From Peribacillus kribbensis DSM 17871 (GTDB lineage: Bacteria > Bacillota > Bacilli > Bacillales > DSM-1321), in contig NZ_KE387237.1 of NCBI RefSeq assembly GCF_000430765.1, positions 325,117-389,116 on the forward strand: 64,000 nt of DNA. The letters run 5' to 3'. The position numbers and the translations under genes were made by a program. Shown here piece after piece: positions 8,573-16,363 of the stretch. The notes beneath the pieces were generated by a model. The model was not told the DNA's origin. It ran no database searches and saw only the letters and a program-made list of their open reading frames with translations. Each line of letters starts with the position of its first letter. The stretch's first letter is position 1.

Positions 8573-8662
8573 ATGAATCATGAGTTAGAAATCATAATGA
8601 AAGTGAAGCTGGACGAAATGAACCAATACCTTCAAGCTAACAGCCAAACATACTACAACTAA
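8573..8662 (+). CDS. 29-aa peptide at the head of the second ars transcript
   Basis: ATG with a strong AAGGAGAG site 5 bases upstream encodes MNHELEIIMKVKLDEMNQYL and nine more residues. It may be a leader peptide or the surviving N-terminus of a deleted gene. A 9-bp inverted repeat follows it. No family recognised. Confidence 0.5.
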   Translation: MNHELEIIMKVKLDEMNQYLQANSQTYYN

Positions 8663-8671
8663 CATCAACAT

Positions 8672-8710
8672 CTAGGTAAGGATCGGCTAGACATCGGCCT
8701 GCTTACCTAG
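8672..8710 (+). other. Inverted repeat between the leader peptide and arsN
   Basis: CTAGGTAAG (8672-8680) is repeated as its exact complement CTTACCTAG (8702-8710). There is no T-run, so it is not a simple terminator. It could be an mRNA stem that sets expression of the acetyltransferase, or a remnant. Confidence 0.4.
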
Positions 8711-8752
8711 AACAAACGATTGAATTGTATGGATAGGAGATGCTTCGAAAAA

Positions 8753-9250
8753 ATGGATAAGTTAACTATTCGGCTTGCTTCTCTTGGTGATTCTGAAAAG
8801 ATCCTAGAAATATACAATGAAGGCATCATTGATCGAATTGCAACACTGGAAACAGAAACGAAAGATTATCCTTATATGCTGGATTGGTTTAACAAGCATC
8901 AGGGTCGATACAAAGCAATTGTGGCCCAGAATGATGGAGAAATAGTTGGATGGGCAAGTTTAAACGTATACAATGCACGTGCCGCCTATAAGGGGGTGGC
9001 AGACTTATCCGTCTATATAAAGAGAGGATACCGCGGAAAAGGAATAGGAGGAAGGCTGATCACCTCCATTGAAGACCTGGCACAAGAAAATGAATTTCAT
9101 AAGATCATCCTTTCTACATTCCCCTTTAATGAATTAGGGCAGGGCCTGTACAAGAAAAAGGGATACCGAATTGTAGGAGTGTATGAGAATCAAGGTATTT
9201 TAGATGGGCATTATGTCGATGTAATGGCCATGGAAAAACTTTTAATCTAG
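8753..9250 (+). CDS. arsN1: GNAT acetyltransferase, ArsN1-like (arsinothricin resistance type)
   Basis: 165 aa GNAT fold. IYNEGIIDRIATLETE near the N-terminus, the acetyl-CoA loop RGYRGKGIGGRL, and GLYKKKGYRIVGVYENQG near the end match the phosphinothricin/ArsN1 group, which acetylates the amino group of arsinothricin or phosphinothricin. An upstream in-frame TTG at 8720 is possible, but the ATG at 8753 follows AGGAGA and fits family length. It lies 13 bases before the flavoprotein gene and behind ArsR operators, which supports an arsenic role. Substrate is inferred. Confidence 0.75.
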   Translation: MDKLTIRLASLGDSEKILEIYNEGIIDRIATLETETKDYPYMLDWFNKHQGRYKAIVAQNDGEIVGWASLNVYNARAAYKGVADLSVYIKRGYRGKGIGGRLITSIEDLAQENEFHKIILSTFPFNELGQGLYKKKGYRIVGVYENQGILDGHYVDVMAMEKLLI

Positions 9251-9263
9251 GAGGGAAAAAGCA

Positions 9264-10622
9264 ATGAATAAAATCGAACAGCAAGTACTTCCAGTTGCTA
9301 TCATTGGAGGAGGTCCCGTAGGGCTTGCGGCAGCGGCCCAATTACTCGGAAAGGGTGAGGAGTTTATCCTCTTTGAATCAGGAAGCTCCATTGGATCAAG
9401 CGTGCTTGAATGGGGACACGTCCGTATGTTTTCACCGTGGCAGTACAACATGGATCGAGCAGCAAAGGAGCTTCTGTTAAAGTCAGAATGGTCTCCACCG
9501 AATGATGAAGAACTACCGACAGGCGGTGAACTTGTAAACGACTATCTTCTGCCACTAAGCCATCTCCCTGAGATGAAAACAAAGATTTACCTCAATGCAA
9601 AAGTAGTGGGAGTCGCGAGAAAAGGATTTGATAAACTGAAAACGGCACAAAGAGAAAATGCTCCTTTTCAGGTATATGTGGAAATAGAAGGAAATGCAAA
9701 AGTGTTTGAGGCAAGAGCCGTGATTGACTCTTCTGGAACCTGGAGGCGTCCAAATCCGATCCTTTCCAATGGAATTTGGACAAAAGCAGAAAAAATACTG
9801 GAAGATCGTATCTACTATGGCATCCCGAATGTGAAGGACCTGGAATCTCGTTATAAGAATAAGGCAGTCATGGTGATTGGAAGCGGTCATTCCGCCATAA
9901 ACGCTCTACTCGAATTGGCGGATCTAAAAGGAGAATTCCCTGACACACAAATATACTGGACTATGAGAAAAACAAAGGTCCAGGATGTATATGGCGGTCA
10001 GGAAAATGATGGCCTTCCAGCACGGGGAGAACTCGGAATCAGGATTCAAAAATTGGTGGATGCAAATCAAATTAACATCCTTACTCCTTTTTATATCCAC
10101 AGAGTGAGCGAGACTGCCGGAAAAATCAGCGTAGTTGGAGACCTTAAAGGAGAAGAAGTATCCATAAAGGAAGTTGACGAGCTAATAGTGAGCACTGGTT
10201 TTAGACCAGATACAAGTTTTTTACAAGAATTACGGCTGAGTACCGATCCAGCGGTTGAAAGCGTGATGGCTCTTGCACCGCTTATCGACCCGAATGTTCA
10301 TAGCTGCGGTACGGTTCGCCCCCATGGAGAAGCTGAACTTCGGCAGCCTGAAAAGAATTTCTATATCGTGGGCATGAAAAGCTACGGACGTGCTCCTACC
10401 TTCCTTCTTGCAACAGGATATGAACAGGTCCGTTCTGTGGTGGCCTATTTGACAGGAGACTTTGAGGGGGCAAAAGAAGTTCAATTGGAGCTTCCTGAAA
10501 CTGGCGTCTGCAACACCAATATTGCAACCAGCTGCTGTGACTCTAGTAGCTCTGCCGAGCAAACAAGCTCATGTTGCGGCGTGCCCGTCAAGCTTGAAAT
10601 TAGCCGTTCTTCCTGCTGCTGA
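9264..10622 (+). CDS. ArsO-like flavin-dependent oxidoreductase
   Basis: 452 aa. N-terminal FAD motif VAIIGGGPVGLAAAAQLL, a second nucleotide fold VMVIGSGHSAINALLEL near residue 206, and STGFRPDT near 311. This is the layout of flavin-containing monooxygenases and thioredoxin-reductase-like proteins found in ars operons (ArsO type). The C-terminal 40 residues are Cys-rich (SCC, SSCCG, RSSCC), suited to binding arsenic or thiols. AGGAGG precedes the ATG. It is co-transcribed with the acetyltransferase. The exact reaction is not established from sequence. Confidence 0.75.
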   Translation: MNKIEQQVLPVAIIGGGPVGLAAAAQLLGKGEEFILFESGSSIGSSVLEWGHVRMFSPWQYNMDRAAKELLLKSEWSPPNDEELPTGGELVNDYLLPLSHLPEMKTKIYLNAKVVGVARKGFDKLKTAQRENAPFQVYVEIEGNAKVFEARAVIDSSGTWRRPNPILSNGIWTKAEKILEDRIYYGIPNVKDLESRYKNKAVMVIGSGHSAINALLELADLKGEFPDTQIYWTMRKTKVQDVYGGQENDGLPARGELGIRIQKLVDANQINILTPFYIHRVSETAGKISVVGDLKGEEVSIKEVDELIVSTGFRPDTSFLQELRLSTDPAVESVMALAPLIDPNVHSCGTVRPHGEAELRQPEKNFYIVGMKSYGRAPTFLLATGYEQVRSVVAYLTGDFEGAKEVQLELPETGVCNTNIATSCCDSSSSAEQTSSCCGVPVKLEISRSSCC

Positions 10623-10633
10623 TAACACATAGA

Positions 10634-10660
10634 ACCAGTCTGTTCACAGGCTGGTACCTT
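10634..10660 (+). terminator. Hairpin after the ArsO-like gene
   Basis: ACCAGTCTG pairs with CAGGCTGGT around a TTCA loop, followed by a short ACCTTTGT tail. The T-tract is weak, so termination may be partial. Confidence 0.5.
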
Positions 10661-10702
10661 TGTATAGGAGTGACATATGGTTTCAAACAAACAATTCGTC
10701 AT

Positions 10703-10794
10703 ATGGGCTACCGTGAAGTGGGAGTGTTTAAAGAGCGGGCATGCTCGACGGGGAATTTGTGGATTTCATGGCAATGGAAAAGCTGCTTTTGTAA
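10703..10794 (+). pseudogene. C-terminal fragment of a second ArsN-like acetyltransferase
   Basis: Two frames read MGYREVGVFKER then MLDGEFVDFMAMEKLLL, matching the end of the intact acetyltransferase upstream (KKGYRIVGVY...LDGHYVDVMAMEKLLI). A 1-base shift separates them and the N-terminal two thirds are missing. It is a diverged paralogue, not a recent copy. Confidence 0.8.
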
Positions 10795-10822
10795 AGCTAA
10801 TGTAAAGATGGAACCATTAAGG

Positions 10823-10887
10823 TTGTATCCATAAGGATATACTTATATAATGATGACGAAACTTGAAATGCGTAAATAATTATTTAC
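10823..10887 (+). promoter_or_regulatory. Promoter and palindromic operator of the second arsR
   Basis: -35 TTGTAT (10823-10828), 17-base spacer, -10 TATAAT (10846-10851). A perfect 16-base palindrome GTAAATAATTATTTAC lies at 10872-10887, between promoter and ribosome binding site, where an ArsR dimer would bind. It differs from the ATCAA/TTGAT sites of the first arsR. Confidence 0.7.
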
Positions 10888-10904
10888 TTATGTGAGGTGG
10901 GAGT

Positions 10905-11249
10905 ATGCAAACAACATCACCAGATATCGACACGGCAGCGAATATTCTAAAACTCTTGGGAGATAAAACCCGGCTTGGTATCGTAAAGATAGTTTCCGAA
11001 CAGGAATGCTGTGTCTGTGAATTTGTTGATCTATTTCAAATGACTCAGCCGGCGGTCAGCCAGCACTTGAGAAAATTGAAAGATGTTGGTTTGGTGAGTG
11101 AATCCAGAAGAGGACAATGGATCTTCTATTCACTAAACAAAACCTACCCATTTCTTGATTTTGTTCAGAAGGTAATTGAACAAATTCCAAGCCAAAAATT
11201 CAAGTTAGAGGAATTAGAGGCACAGGGAAAAAGAATCTGCTGTGACTAA
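10905..11249 (+). CDS. arsR: ArsR-family repressor of the arsBC unit
   Basis: 114 aa winged helix, starting at ATG after GAGGTGGGAG. The ECCVCEFVDLFQMTQPAVSQHL segment combines the Cys-x-Cys arsenite site with the DNA-recognition helix, and ICCD ends the protein. It differs clearly from the first ArsR in the window. It heads the arsR-arsB-arsC-hesB gene set, with 18 bases to arsB. It should bind the palindrome at 10872-10887 and release it on arsenite. Confidence 0.9.
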   Translation: MQTTSPDIDTAANILKLLGDKTRLGIVKIVSEQECCVCEFVDLFQMTQPAVSQHLRKLKDVGLVSESRRGQWIFYSLNKTYPFLDFVQKVIEQIPSQKFKLEELEAQGKRICCD

Positions 11250-11267
11250 CAAGGAGGATCCCATACA

Positions 11268-12566
11268 GTGGTTTCTATTATCTTAGCAAGTATCATCTTC
11301 CTGATCACCCTGACGCTCGTCATATGGCAGCCAAAAGGGTTGGGAATTGGATGGACTGCCTGCGGCGGGGCTATACTCGCTCTCATTGCAGGTGTTGTGG
11401 ACTTTCACGATGTTGTCAGCGTAACCCATATCGTTTGGAATGCTACACTGGCATTCATCGCCATTATTATTATTTCTTTAATTCTTGATGAAATAGGGTT
11501 CTTTGAGTGGGCAGCCCTTCATATGGCTAGAGCGGCTAAGGGAAATGGCATTAAGATGTTTGTCTATGTCAGCGTTCTAGGAGCCCTTGTTGCCGCATTT
11601 TTTGCTAACGATGGAGCAGCTCTGATTCTAACACCTATCGTACTAGCGATGGTTCGGAACTTGAAACTAGAAGATAAATTCATCTTTCCGTTTATCATTG
11701 CCAGCGGGTTCATTGCCGATACAACTTCCCTGCCACTTGTGGTAAGTAACCTGGTGAATATCGTATCTGCAGATTTCTTTGGAGTGGGGTTTGCAGAATT
11801 CGCTTCGCGGATGATCGTACCTGATTTATTCTCTCTGATCGCAAGTATTCTTGTCCTTTACTTGAACTTCCGAAAGAGCATACCAAAGCAATACGATATG
11901 GAGCAATTAAAAAAGCCAGCTGATGCGATAAAAGATAGAGGCATGTTCCGATTGTCCTGGCTTGTATTAGCCATCCTTCTAGTGGGATATTTCATCAGTG
12001 AGTTGGTGAGCATACCGGTTTCCTTTATTGCCGGCATTATAGCGATCTTTTTCTTACTGATGGCCAAACAAAGTCGGGCCGTCAATACCAGAACCGTTAT
12101 AAAAGGGGCACCATGGGCCATCGTTTTCTTCTCTATAGGGTTGTATGTGGTCGTTTATGGGCTGCGTAACGTAGGTTTAACGAATGTATTAGCAGATGTT
12201 ATTCATGCTGCTGCCGGCCAGGGATTATTTGTCGGCACCATTTCGATGGGCTTCATTGCAGCCTTTTTGTCCTCCCTTATGAATAACATGCCAACCGTCA
12301 TGATTGATGCCTTGGCGATTGCAGGTACACATACGACAGGTATCATGAAAGAAGGGCTTATCTATGCCAATGTCATTGGTTCTGATTTGGGACCTAAAAT
12401 TACCCCAATAGGATCGTTGGCTACCCTGCTGTGGATTCACGTATTGTCCCAAAAAGGAGTCAAGATTTCATGGGGAACGTATTTCAAAACCGGCATTGTA
12501 TTAACGATCCCTACCCTTTTCATCACATTGGTGGGTCTATATATTTGGTTATTAATCATTCATTAA
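11268..12566 (+). CDS. arsB: ArsB arsenite/antimonite efflux antiporter
   Basis: 432 aa, about 12 membrane segments, the usual ArsB length. [44 protein letters not shown] and [13 protein letters not shown] are hallmark blocks of the ArsB family. It expels arsenite across the cell membrane, driven by the proton gradient. GTG start with AAGGAGG 10 bases upstream. It is placed between arsR and arsC, 31 bases before arsC, in one transcript. Confidence 0.95.
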   Translation: MVSIILASIIFLITLTLVIWQPKGLGIGWTACGGAILALIAGVVDFHDVVSVTHIVWNATLAFIAIIIISLILDEIGFFEWAALHMARAAKGNGIKMFVYVSVLGALVAAFFANDGAALILTPIVLAMVRNLKLEDKFIFPFIIASGFIADTTSLPLVVSNLVNIVSADFFGVGFAEFASRMIVPDLFSLIASILVLYLNFRKSIPKQYDMEQLKKPADAIKDRGMFRLSWLVLAILLVGYFISELVSIPVSFIAGIIAIFFLLMAKQSRAVNTRTVIKGAPWAIVFFSIGLYVVVYGLRNVGLTNVLADVIHAAAGQGLFVGTISMGFIAAFLSSLMNNMPTVMIDALAIAGTHTTGIMKEGLIYANVIGSDLGPKITPIGSLATLLWIHVLSQKGVKISWGTYFKTGIVLTIPTLFITLVGLYIWLLIIH

Positions 12567-12597
12567 AATAAATCTACCTACAAAGGAGCAATTCATC

Positions 12598-13017
12598 ATG
12601 GCACAAAAAACCATTTATTTCTTATGTACGGGTAACTCATGCCGCAGCCAAATGGCGGAAGGATGGGCAAAAAAATATCTAGGGGACGAATGGAGAGTAC
12701 TAAGTGCTGGAATTGAAGCACACGGACTAAATCCCAACGCTGTGAAGGCCATGAATGAAGTGGGAATCGACATTTCGAAGCAAACGTCGGATATTATCGA
12801 CCCTGAAATTTTGAATAATGCTGATTTCGTTGTAACACTGTGTGGGGATGCTGCAGACAAATGTCCGATGACTCCTCCTCATGTAAAACGGGATCATTGG
12901 GGCTTTGACGACCCAGCTAAAGCACAGGGGACCGAAGAAGAAAAATGGGCATTCTTCCAACGTGTACGCGATGAAATTGGGAATCGTATTAAAACCTTTT
13001 CTGAAACAGGCAAATAA
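12598..13017 (+). CDS. arsC: Thioredoxin-dependent arsenate reductase
   Basis: 139 aa, low-molecular-weight phosphatase fold. The P-loop [13 protein letters not shown] carries the catalytic Cys (Cys10), and [12 protein letters not shown] supplies the resolving pair (Cys82 and Cys89) of the S. aureus/B. subtilis type. It reduces arsenate to arsenite with electrons from thioredoxin, feeding the ArsB exporter encoded next to it. ATG start after AAAGGAGCAA. The HesB-like gene begins 55 bases downstream on the same strand without a terminator between. Confidence 0.95.
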   Translation: MAQKTIYFLCTGNSCRSQMAEGWAKKYLGDEWRVLSAGIEAHGLNPNAVKAMNEVGIDISKQTSDIIDPEILNNADFVVTLCGDAADKCPMTPPHVKRDHWGFDDPAKAQGTEEEKWAFFQRVRDEIGNRIKTFSETGK

Positions 13018-13072
13018 TCGCGTTCAATAGGGTATGGAATAGAGATAAACTAAATTGAAAGGAAGATGAACA

Positions 13073-13351
13073 TTGGAAATCACAGATCAGGCTCGCGACA
13101 TATTGCAGCAGATGTTCGAAAAACATAATGCCAAGAACATTCGTGTTTATTTCGCAGGCTATGGCTGAGGACAGCCGAGAGTAGGGCTGGCTCTGGACGA
13201 GCCAGATAAGGATGATAGTACTGAATCAATCAATGGAATACTTGTAGCAATCGACCCAATGATTCAGCCTAATACAGAAACCTTGATTCTTGATTTGGCT
13301 GGAGACAAGTCAGGGCTTGTGCTGTTGGGGAATACAGGGAATTGCTGTTAA
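13073..13351 (+). CDS. HesB-like protein with in-frame TGA, probable selenoprotein
   Basis: A TTG start 7 bases after AAAGGAAG opens a frame of 92 codons interrupted only by TGA at 13166-13168 (codon 32). It reads RVYFAGYG-U-GQPRVGLALDEP, then ILVAIDPMIQPNTETLILDL and a C-terminal GNCC. This matches the HesB/IscA-like fold, in which a Cys or Sec lies in the G-x-G-(C/U)-G-x-P loop; HesB-like selenoproteins are a known bacterial class. A SECIS-like hairpin begins 18 bases after the TGA. No other stop or shift occurs, which argues against a decayed gene. It lies 55 bases behind arsC and is probably co-transcribed. Its role is unknown; metal or thiol redox chemistry is likely. Confidence 0.75.
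13187..13205 (+). promoter_or_regulatory. SECIS-like hairpin downstream of the TGA
   Basis: CTGGCTC and GAGCCAG form a perfect 7-bp stem closed by the loop TGGAC. The loop lies 25-30 bases after the TGA, within the spacing usual for bacterial SECIS elements, and has a G in its first two positions. The stem lies within coding sequence, as expected in bacteria. Confidence 0.65.
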
Positions 13352-13354
13352 ATC

Positions 13355-13385
13355 AAAGGGCCTTATAATGGCTCCTTTTCTTTAT
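13355..13385 (+). terminator. Hairpin ending the arsBC-hesB transcript
   Basis: AAAGGGCC and GGCTCCTTTT pair with one bulge around TTATAAT, followed by TTTCTTT. Confidence 0.5.
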
Positions 13386-13492
13386 GAACTTCTCTTGAGA
13401 AAATCTCTAAATCAGTATAGTTAAATACAAGATGATTTTATTACTACCAGATTTATAGGGGTTTTGATTCAGGAAGATACCCATCATTATAA

Positions 13493-13520
13493 AAAGAGCC
13501 TGTTTTCAGGCTCTTTCTTT
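13493..13520. terminator. Bidirectional terminator
   Basis: AAAGAGCCTG pairs perfectly with CAGGCTCTTT around TTTT. A-rich before and T-rich after, it serves the convergent ars transcript and the minus-strand regulator. Confidence 0.85.
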
Positions 13521-13846
13521 TACTTTTTATTCAAAAAATAAATCAGCCCGTGCTCATAGGAGGCCAATAGAAACTCAGCAGCCTCTGAGTTTTTGGTCAT
13601 CAAATTACGGTGTTGCTGGCTAATTCTGCTTAAACGGTGTGAAAAATCATCTTCTCCCTGTTCTGTGGAGGCCATTGGGAGGATGACAAAATCATTTTGG
13701 AGGGTTTCCAAAAGCGTTAAGGGAACCTTTTCCGTTTTACCTGTTTCCAAATTACTTAAATATCCAGAAGAAACACCTAACCTTTTAGCATATTCATTTA
13801 AGGAAATCCCCTTTTTTTCTCTTAAAGTGCGGATTTTTTCACAAAA
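13520..13846 (-). pseudogene. XRE-family regulator without a visible start
   Basis: The minus-strand frame reads KIRTLREKKGISLNEYAKRL, then GVSSGYLSNLETGKTEK, a clear helix-turn-helix of the XRE type, and continues to FLLASYEHGLIYFLNKK. The frame is open from a TAA at 13847-13849, but no ATG, GTG or TTG precedes the domain in frame. One more A in the six-A run just upstream would place a GTG in frame after the purine-rich GGGGGGAAGCGG stretch. So the start is broken by a 1-base loss or a sequencing error. Confidence 0.6.
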
Positions 13847-14053
13847 TTATTTATCACCGCTTCCCCCCCATTCCTAAGTATATAAATACGTATGTGAGAT
13901 AAGTGTTCGTTGTTATGTATTTTAATTCCTGCTCATTTTTTAGAACTTTCCTTAAGATTTTAATTTAAATTGGACTGTTTCACGAATATAGGCGGTGGAT
14001 TTTCAACAACAAGCAAGAAAACTTGGAGTTTGAAGAAAGGCCAGTTAAGTGAA

Positions 14054-14386
14054 TTATACCTTGGTCACATTTTTAATTGACGTGAAGGTAAGAGTATGTA
14101 ATTGTCCATTGCTAGCCAGTACACGGAGCTGCTTTTTTATTTCATCTACAAAGTGAACGAACCCTAAGACTACGTGCATTCGTTTACTTCTATAAAATTG
14201 AATGAGCAGAGGGAAGGTAAATTCCATCGATTCTGCAATGAGATTATCCATTTCTTCCGAATGCTGTTCATCATTCAAAGACTCAGGCTCATCATAATAT
14301 TCCTCATTTGCAAACTTTCTCAGCAAGCTCACATGTTCAGGAAGCATTAGACTGGTCCATTTTATATTTCCTCGGTCGCGTATCAT
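14054..14386 (-). CDS. YolD-like family protein
   Basis: 110 aa. IRDRGNIKWTSLMLPEHVSLL is the diagnostic start of the YolD-like family, followed by an acidic stretch and a helical C-terminus. In bacilli such genes usually stand next to Y-family DNA polymerase genes and belong to the SOS response. Here no polymerase gene is nearby. A LexA-type box lies 31 bases upstream of the start. Function is not established; a role in translesion synthesis is inferred from the family. Confidence 0.8.
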   Translation of the reverse strand: MIRDRGNIKWTSLMLPEHVSLLRKFANEEYYDEPESLNDEQHSEEMDNLIAESMEFTFPLLIQFYRSKRMHVVLGFVHFVDEIKKQLRVLASNGQLHTLTFTSIKNVTKV

Positions 14387-14416
14387 CTTGAATCTTTCCT
14401 TACTTTAAGTATATAA

Positions 14417-14428
14417 GAACATTTGTTC
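14417..14428 (-). promoter_or_regulatory. LexA (DinR) SOS box before the YolD gene
   Basis: GAACATTTGTTC is a perfect dyad matching the Bacillus GAAC-n4-GTTC SOS consensus. It lies in the expected promoter area of the minus-strand gene. 13847-14053, between the two minus-strand genes, holds nothing recognisable. Confidence 0.7.
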
Positions 14429-14764
14429 TTTTGTAAAAGGAAAATTCATCTGTTTTAAAATGTCGATCCTAAATTTACTGTGTATGAATAGAGAATCGGG
14501 AAATAGTTTTGCATATGGAATTAGTAAATTTGATGATTTCCTCATAAGAAAATACACACTGAAGTCTCGAGAATGCTATGGCAGCCATAAGCTAGCGACA
14601 AAATTAAAAGAACTGTTTTTTTCGGATCTCTACGGAGGGTTCCAGAAGGTAGCTCCAGGAACAAGAAGCTAAAAGAGTATGGAGTTCGGTCTTCTTTTTA
14701 ATATCTCTTTATGTTCCATCATAAAGTTATATTTTATAAACTTTTAACCCTTAGGAGGATCCTT

Positions 14765-15301
14765 ATGAAAAAAAGCATGGCTTTATTAACCCTTTTATTG
14801 GTCACAGGATGCAGCTCTACTGCAGATACTACTAATCATGGCAGGATTAAAACGACACCCGCACCAGCAGTCGCAGAAACCGCCCCTCCCTCTAAGCCAG
14901 CCATTGACATAGAGTCCGAGAAATCTAAATACGGCGGTGCAATGTCAGCGGAATTAAAGGAATTCGCTATCTCCATGTTTCAGTTCTCTCAGTTGAACAC
15001 CCAAGCCTCCGAAAATTCACAACTCTTTTCCGATAGCAAATGGAAACAAGATCTTCACGATAATCTCACTGTCATGCAAATGAACATAACTACCGTTAAA
15101 TCCTTAACTCCGCCACCTTCCGTAAAAACTGCCCATTCTCTAGTGCTCAACGCTATGAATGAATTTCAATTCGTTGTTGATAACTATTACCATGCTATTG
15201 AGGTATTGGATACAGAGCTAATGCAGCAATGCTTAAATCATATGAATCAAGGTGCCATCTTTATGGAACAAGCCAATAAAGAAATGGCAGCCATTTTATA
15301 A
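14765..15301 (+). CDS. Secreted lipoprotein, unknown function
   Basis: 178 aa from the ATG after TTAGGAGGATCC; 18 further upstream codons are unlikely to be used. Signal peptide MKKSMALLTLLLVTGCSS with lipobox LVTGC (Cys17). A Pro/Thr/Ala linker is followed by a helical domain of about 130 residues. The next gene encodes a membrane-anchored helical protein of similar size and they probably act together at the cell surface. No family recognised. Confidence 0.7.
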   Translation: MKKSMALLTLLLVTGCSSTADTTNHGRIKTTPAPAVAETAPPSKPAIDIESEKSKYGGAMSAELKEFAISMFQFSQLNTQASENSQLFSDSKWKQDLHDNLTVMQMNITTVKSLTPPPSVKTAHSLVLNAMNEFQFVVDNYYHAIEVLDTELMQQCLNHMNQGAIFMEQANKEMAAIL

Positions 15302-15381
15302 GACAATAATTTTTTACAGACCATCTTAGCTTTTATGTCCCATTAACTAAGATAGTACCAATTATACAGGGGGGAATTCAA

Positions 15382-15936
15382 TTGAACATTATGAAACAGC
15401 AAGTCGAAAAGTATGGCGTGCAAAAGGTGAGCATAGCTGCGGTTATCGTTTTAATTGTGGCATTCATGTTGTATAACCTTATTTCCAACCAAATGTACAA
15501 ATCCGACCTATTTAAAGCCATGGACCAAATGGAAATCGGTATTAAAAAAGCAGAAGTCATGGTTGATCAATACGAAGAAGTCTGGAATGGTGCCATTGAG
15601 AGCGATTACGGGTACGAAATGGACAACGGGGAAACAGCTTGGGATTTCGATGAGGCCATCAATATGCAATATGATATTTTTAAAGAGGATGGGAATCTCA
15701 AGGAATTAGAATCCATCCGGGAAGTTGTCCGTGATACCATGAAGGATTTACGAAATCCTCCATCCAAGTATGAGAAAGCTTACACACATGTAGTATCAAT
15801 GTATGCTCATTTCATCTCCTATGCTAAATTAGGCGAGGAACCTAAAGGAAGCTACCAAACCTATTCTGAGAAGACCGACACTCATTTGGGTTACTATGAT
15901 ACGGAAAAAGATAAACTGAAAGCAGTAATCGATTAA
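15382..15936 (+). CDS. Membrane-anchored helical protein, unknown function
   Basis: 184 aa from a TTG after CAGGGGGG. One membrane segment (VSIAAVIVLIVAFMLYNLI, about residues 16-34) is followed by an outward-facing helical domain rich in Asp, Glu and Tyr (GAIESDYGYEMDNGE). Its general design resembles the lipoprotein 80 bases upstream. No family recognised. Confidence 0.65.
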   Translation: MNIMKQQVEKYGVQKVSIAAVIVLIVAFMLYNLISNQMYKSDLFKAMDQMEIGIKKAEVMVDQYEEVWNGAIESDYGYEMDNGETAWDFDEAINMQYDIFKEDGNLKELESIREVVRDTMKDLRNPPSKYEKAYTHVVSMYAHFISYAKLGEEPKGSYQTYSEKTDTHLGYYDTEKDKLKAVID

Positions 15937-16030
15937 TCCAAAGGCACATGTAGCGACCAAGCAATAAAAATAATTGGAGAAACTGATCATAACCTGGAAT
16001 CCTAACATCGCTTCAAGAAAAACATGCTTC

Positions 16031-16092
16031 TTGAACTGAAGGGTGCGTTCGTATTATAGAGTTAACCAGTTTTTACTGGTTGCTTTTTTTTA
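16031..16092 (+). repeat. Dispersed hairpin repeat, copy 2 (left half plus hairpin)
   Basis: TTGAACTGAAGGGTGCGTTC is followed by AACCAGT-TTTT-ACTGGTT (16064-16081) and a long T-run. It terminates the lipoprotein/membrane protein unit. The hairpin sequence differs from other copies while the flanking motif is conserved. Confidence 0.7.
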
Positions 16093-16363
16093 TAGGACCT
16101 ATTATTTCAGTAGCTAGGACAAACTTGCACCGGGTAAGACTTGTTCTGATGAAATGTATGAAGAAAATATTATGTAAATGAGCAAGGTAACTGGTTTTGT
16201 GGTCAGAACGGTCGTCAAAATGCAACGTCTTTTAGACCTATCCTTATGTTAAGACTTGAAATTATTGTAAAGTCTAATTAAACGTTCTGTAAAAATTGCA
16301 ATTTACTGACTTTTTTGCTTTATCATAAAATAGTAATCTGAAAGACGAAAGGGGAATATCTAA

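Noticed and set aside
14460-14672. 70-codon plus-strand frame after the YolD gene
   Set aside because: No ribosome binding site and no recognisable domain; the sequence looks like decayed intergenic DNA.
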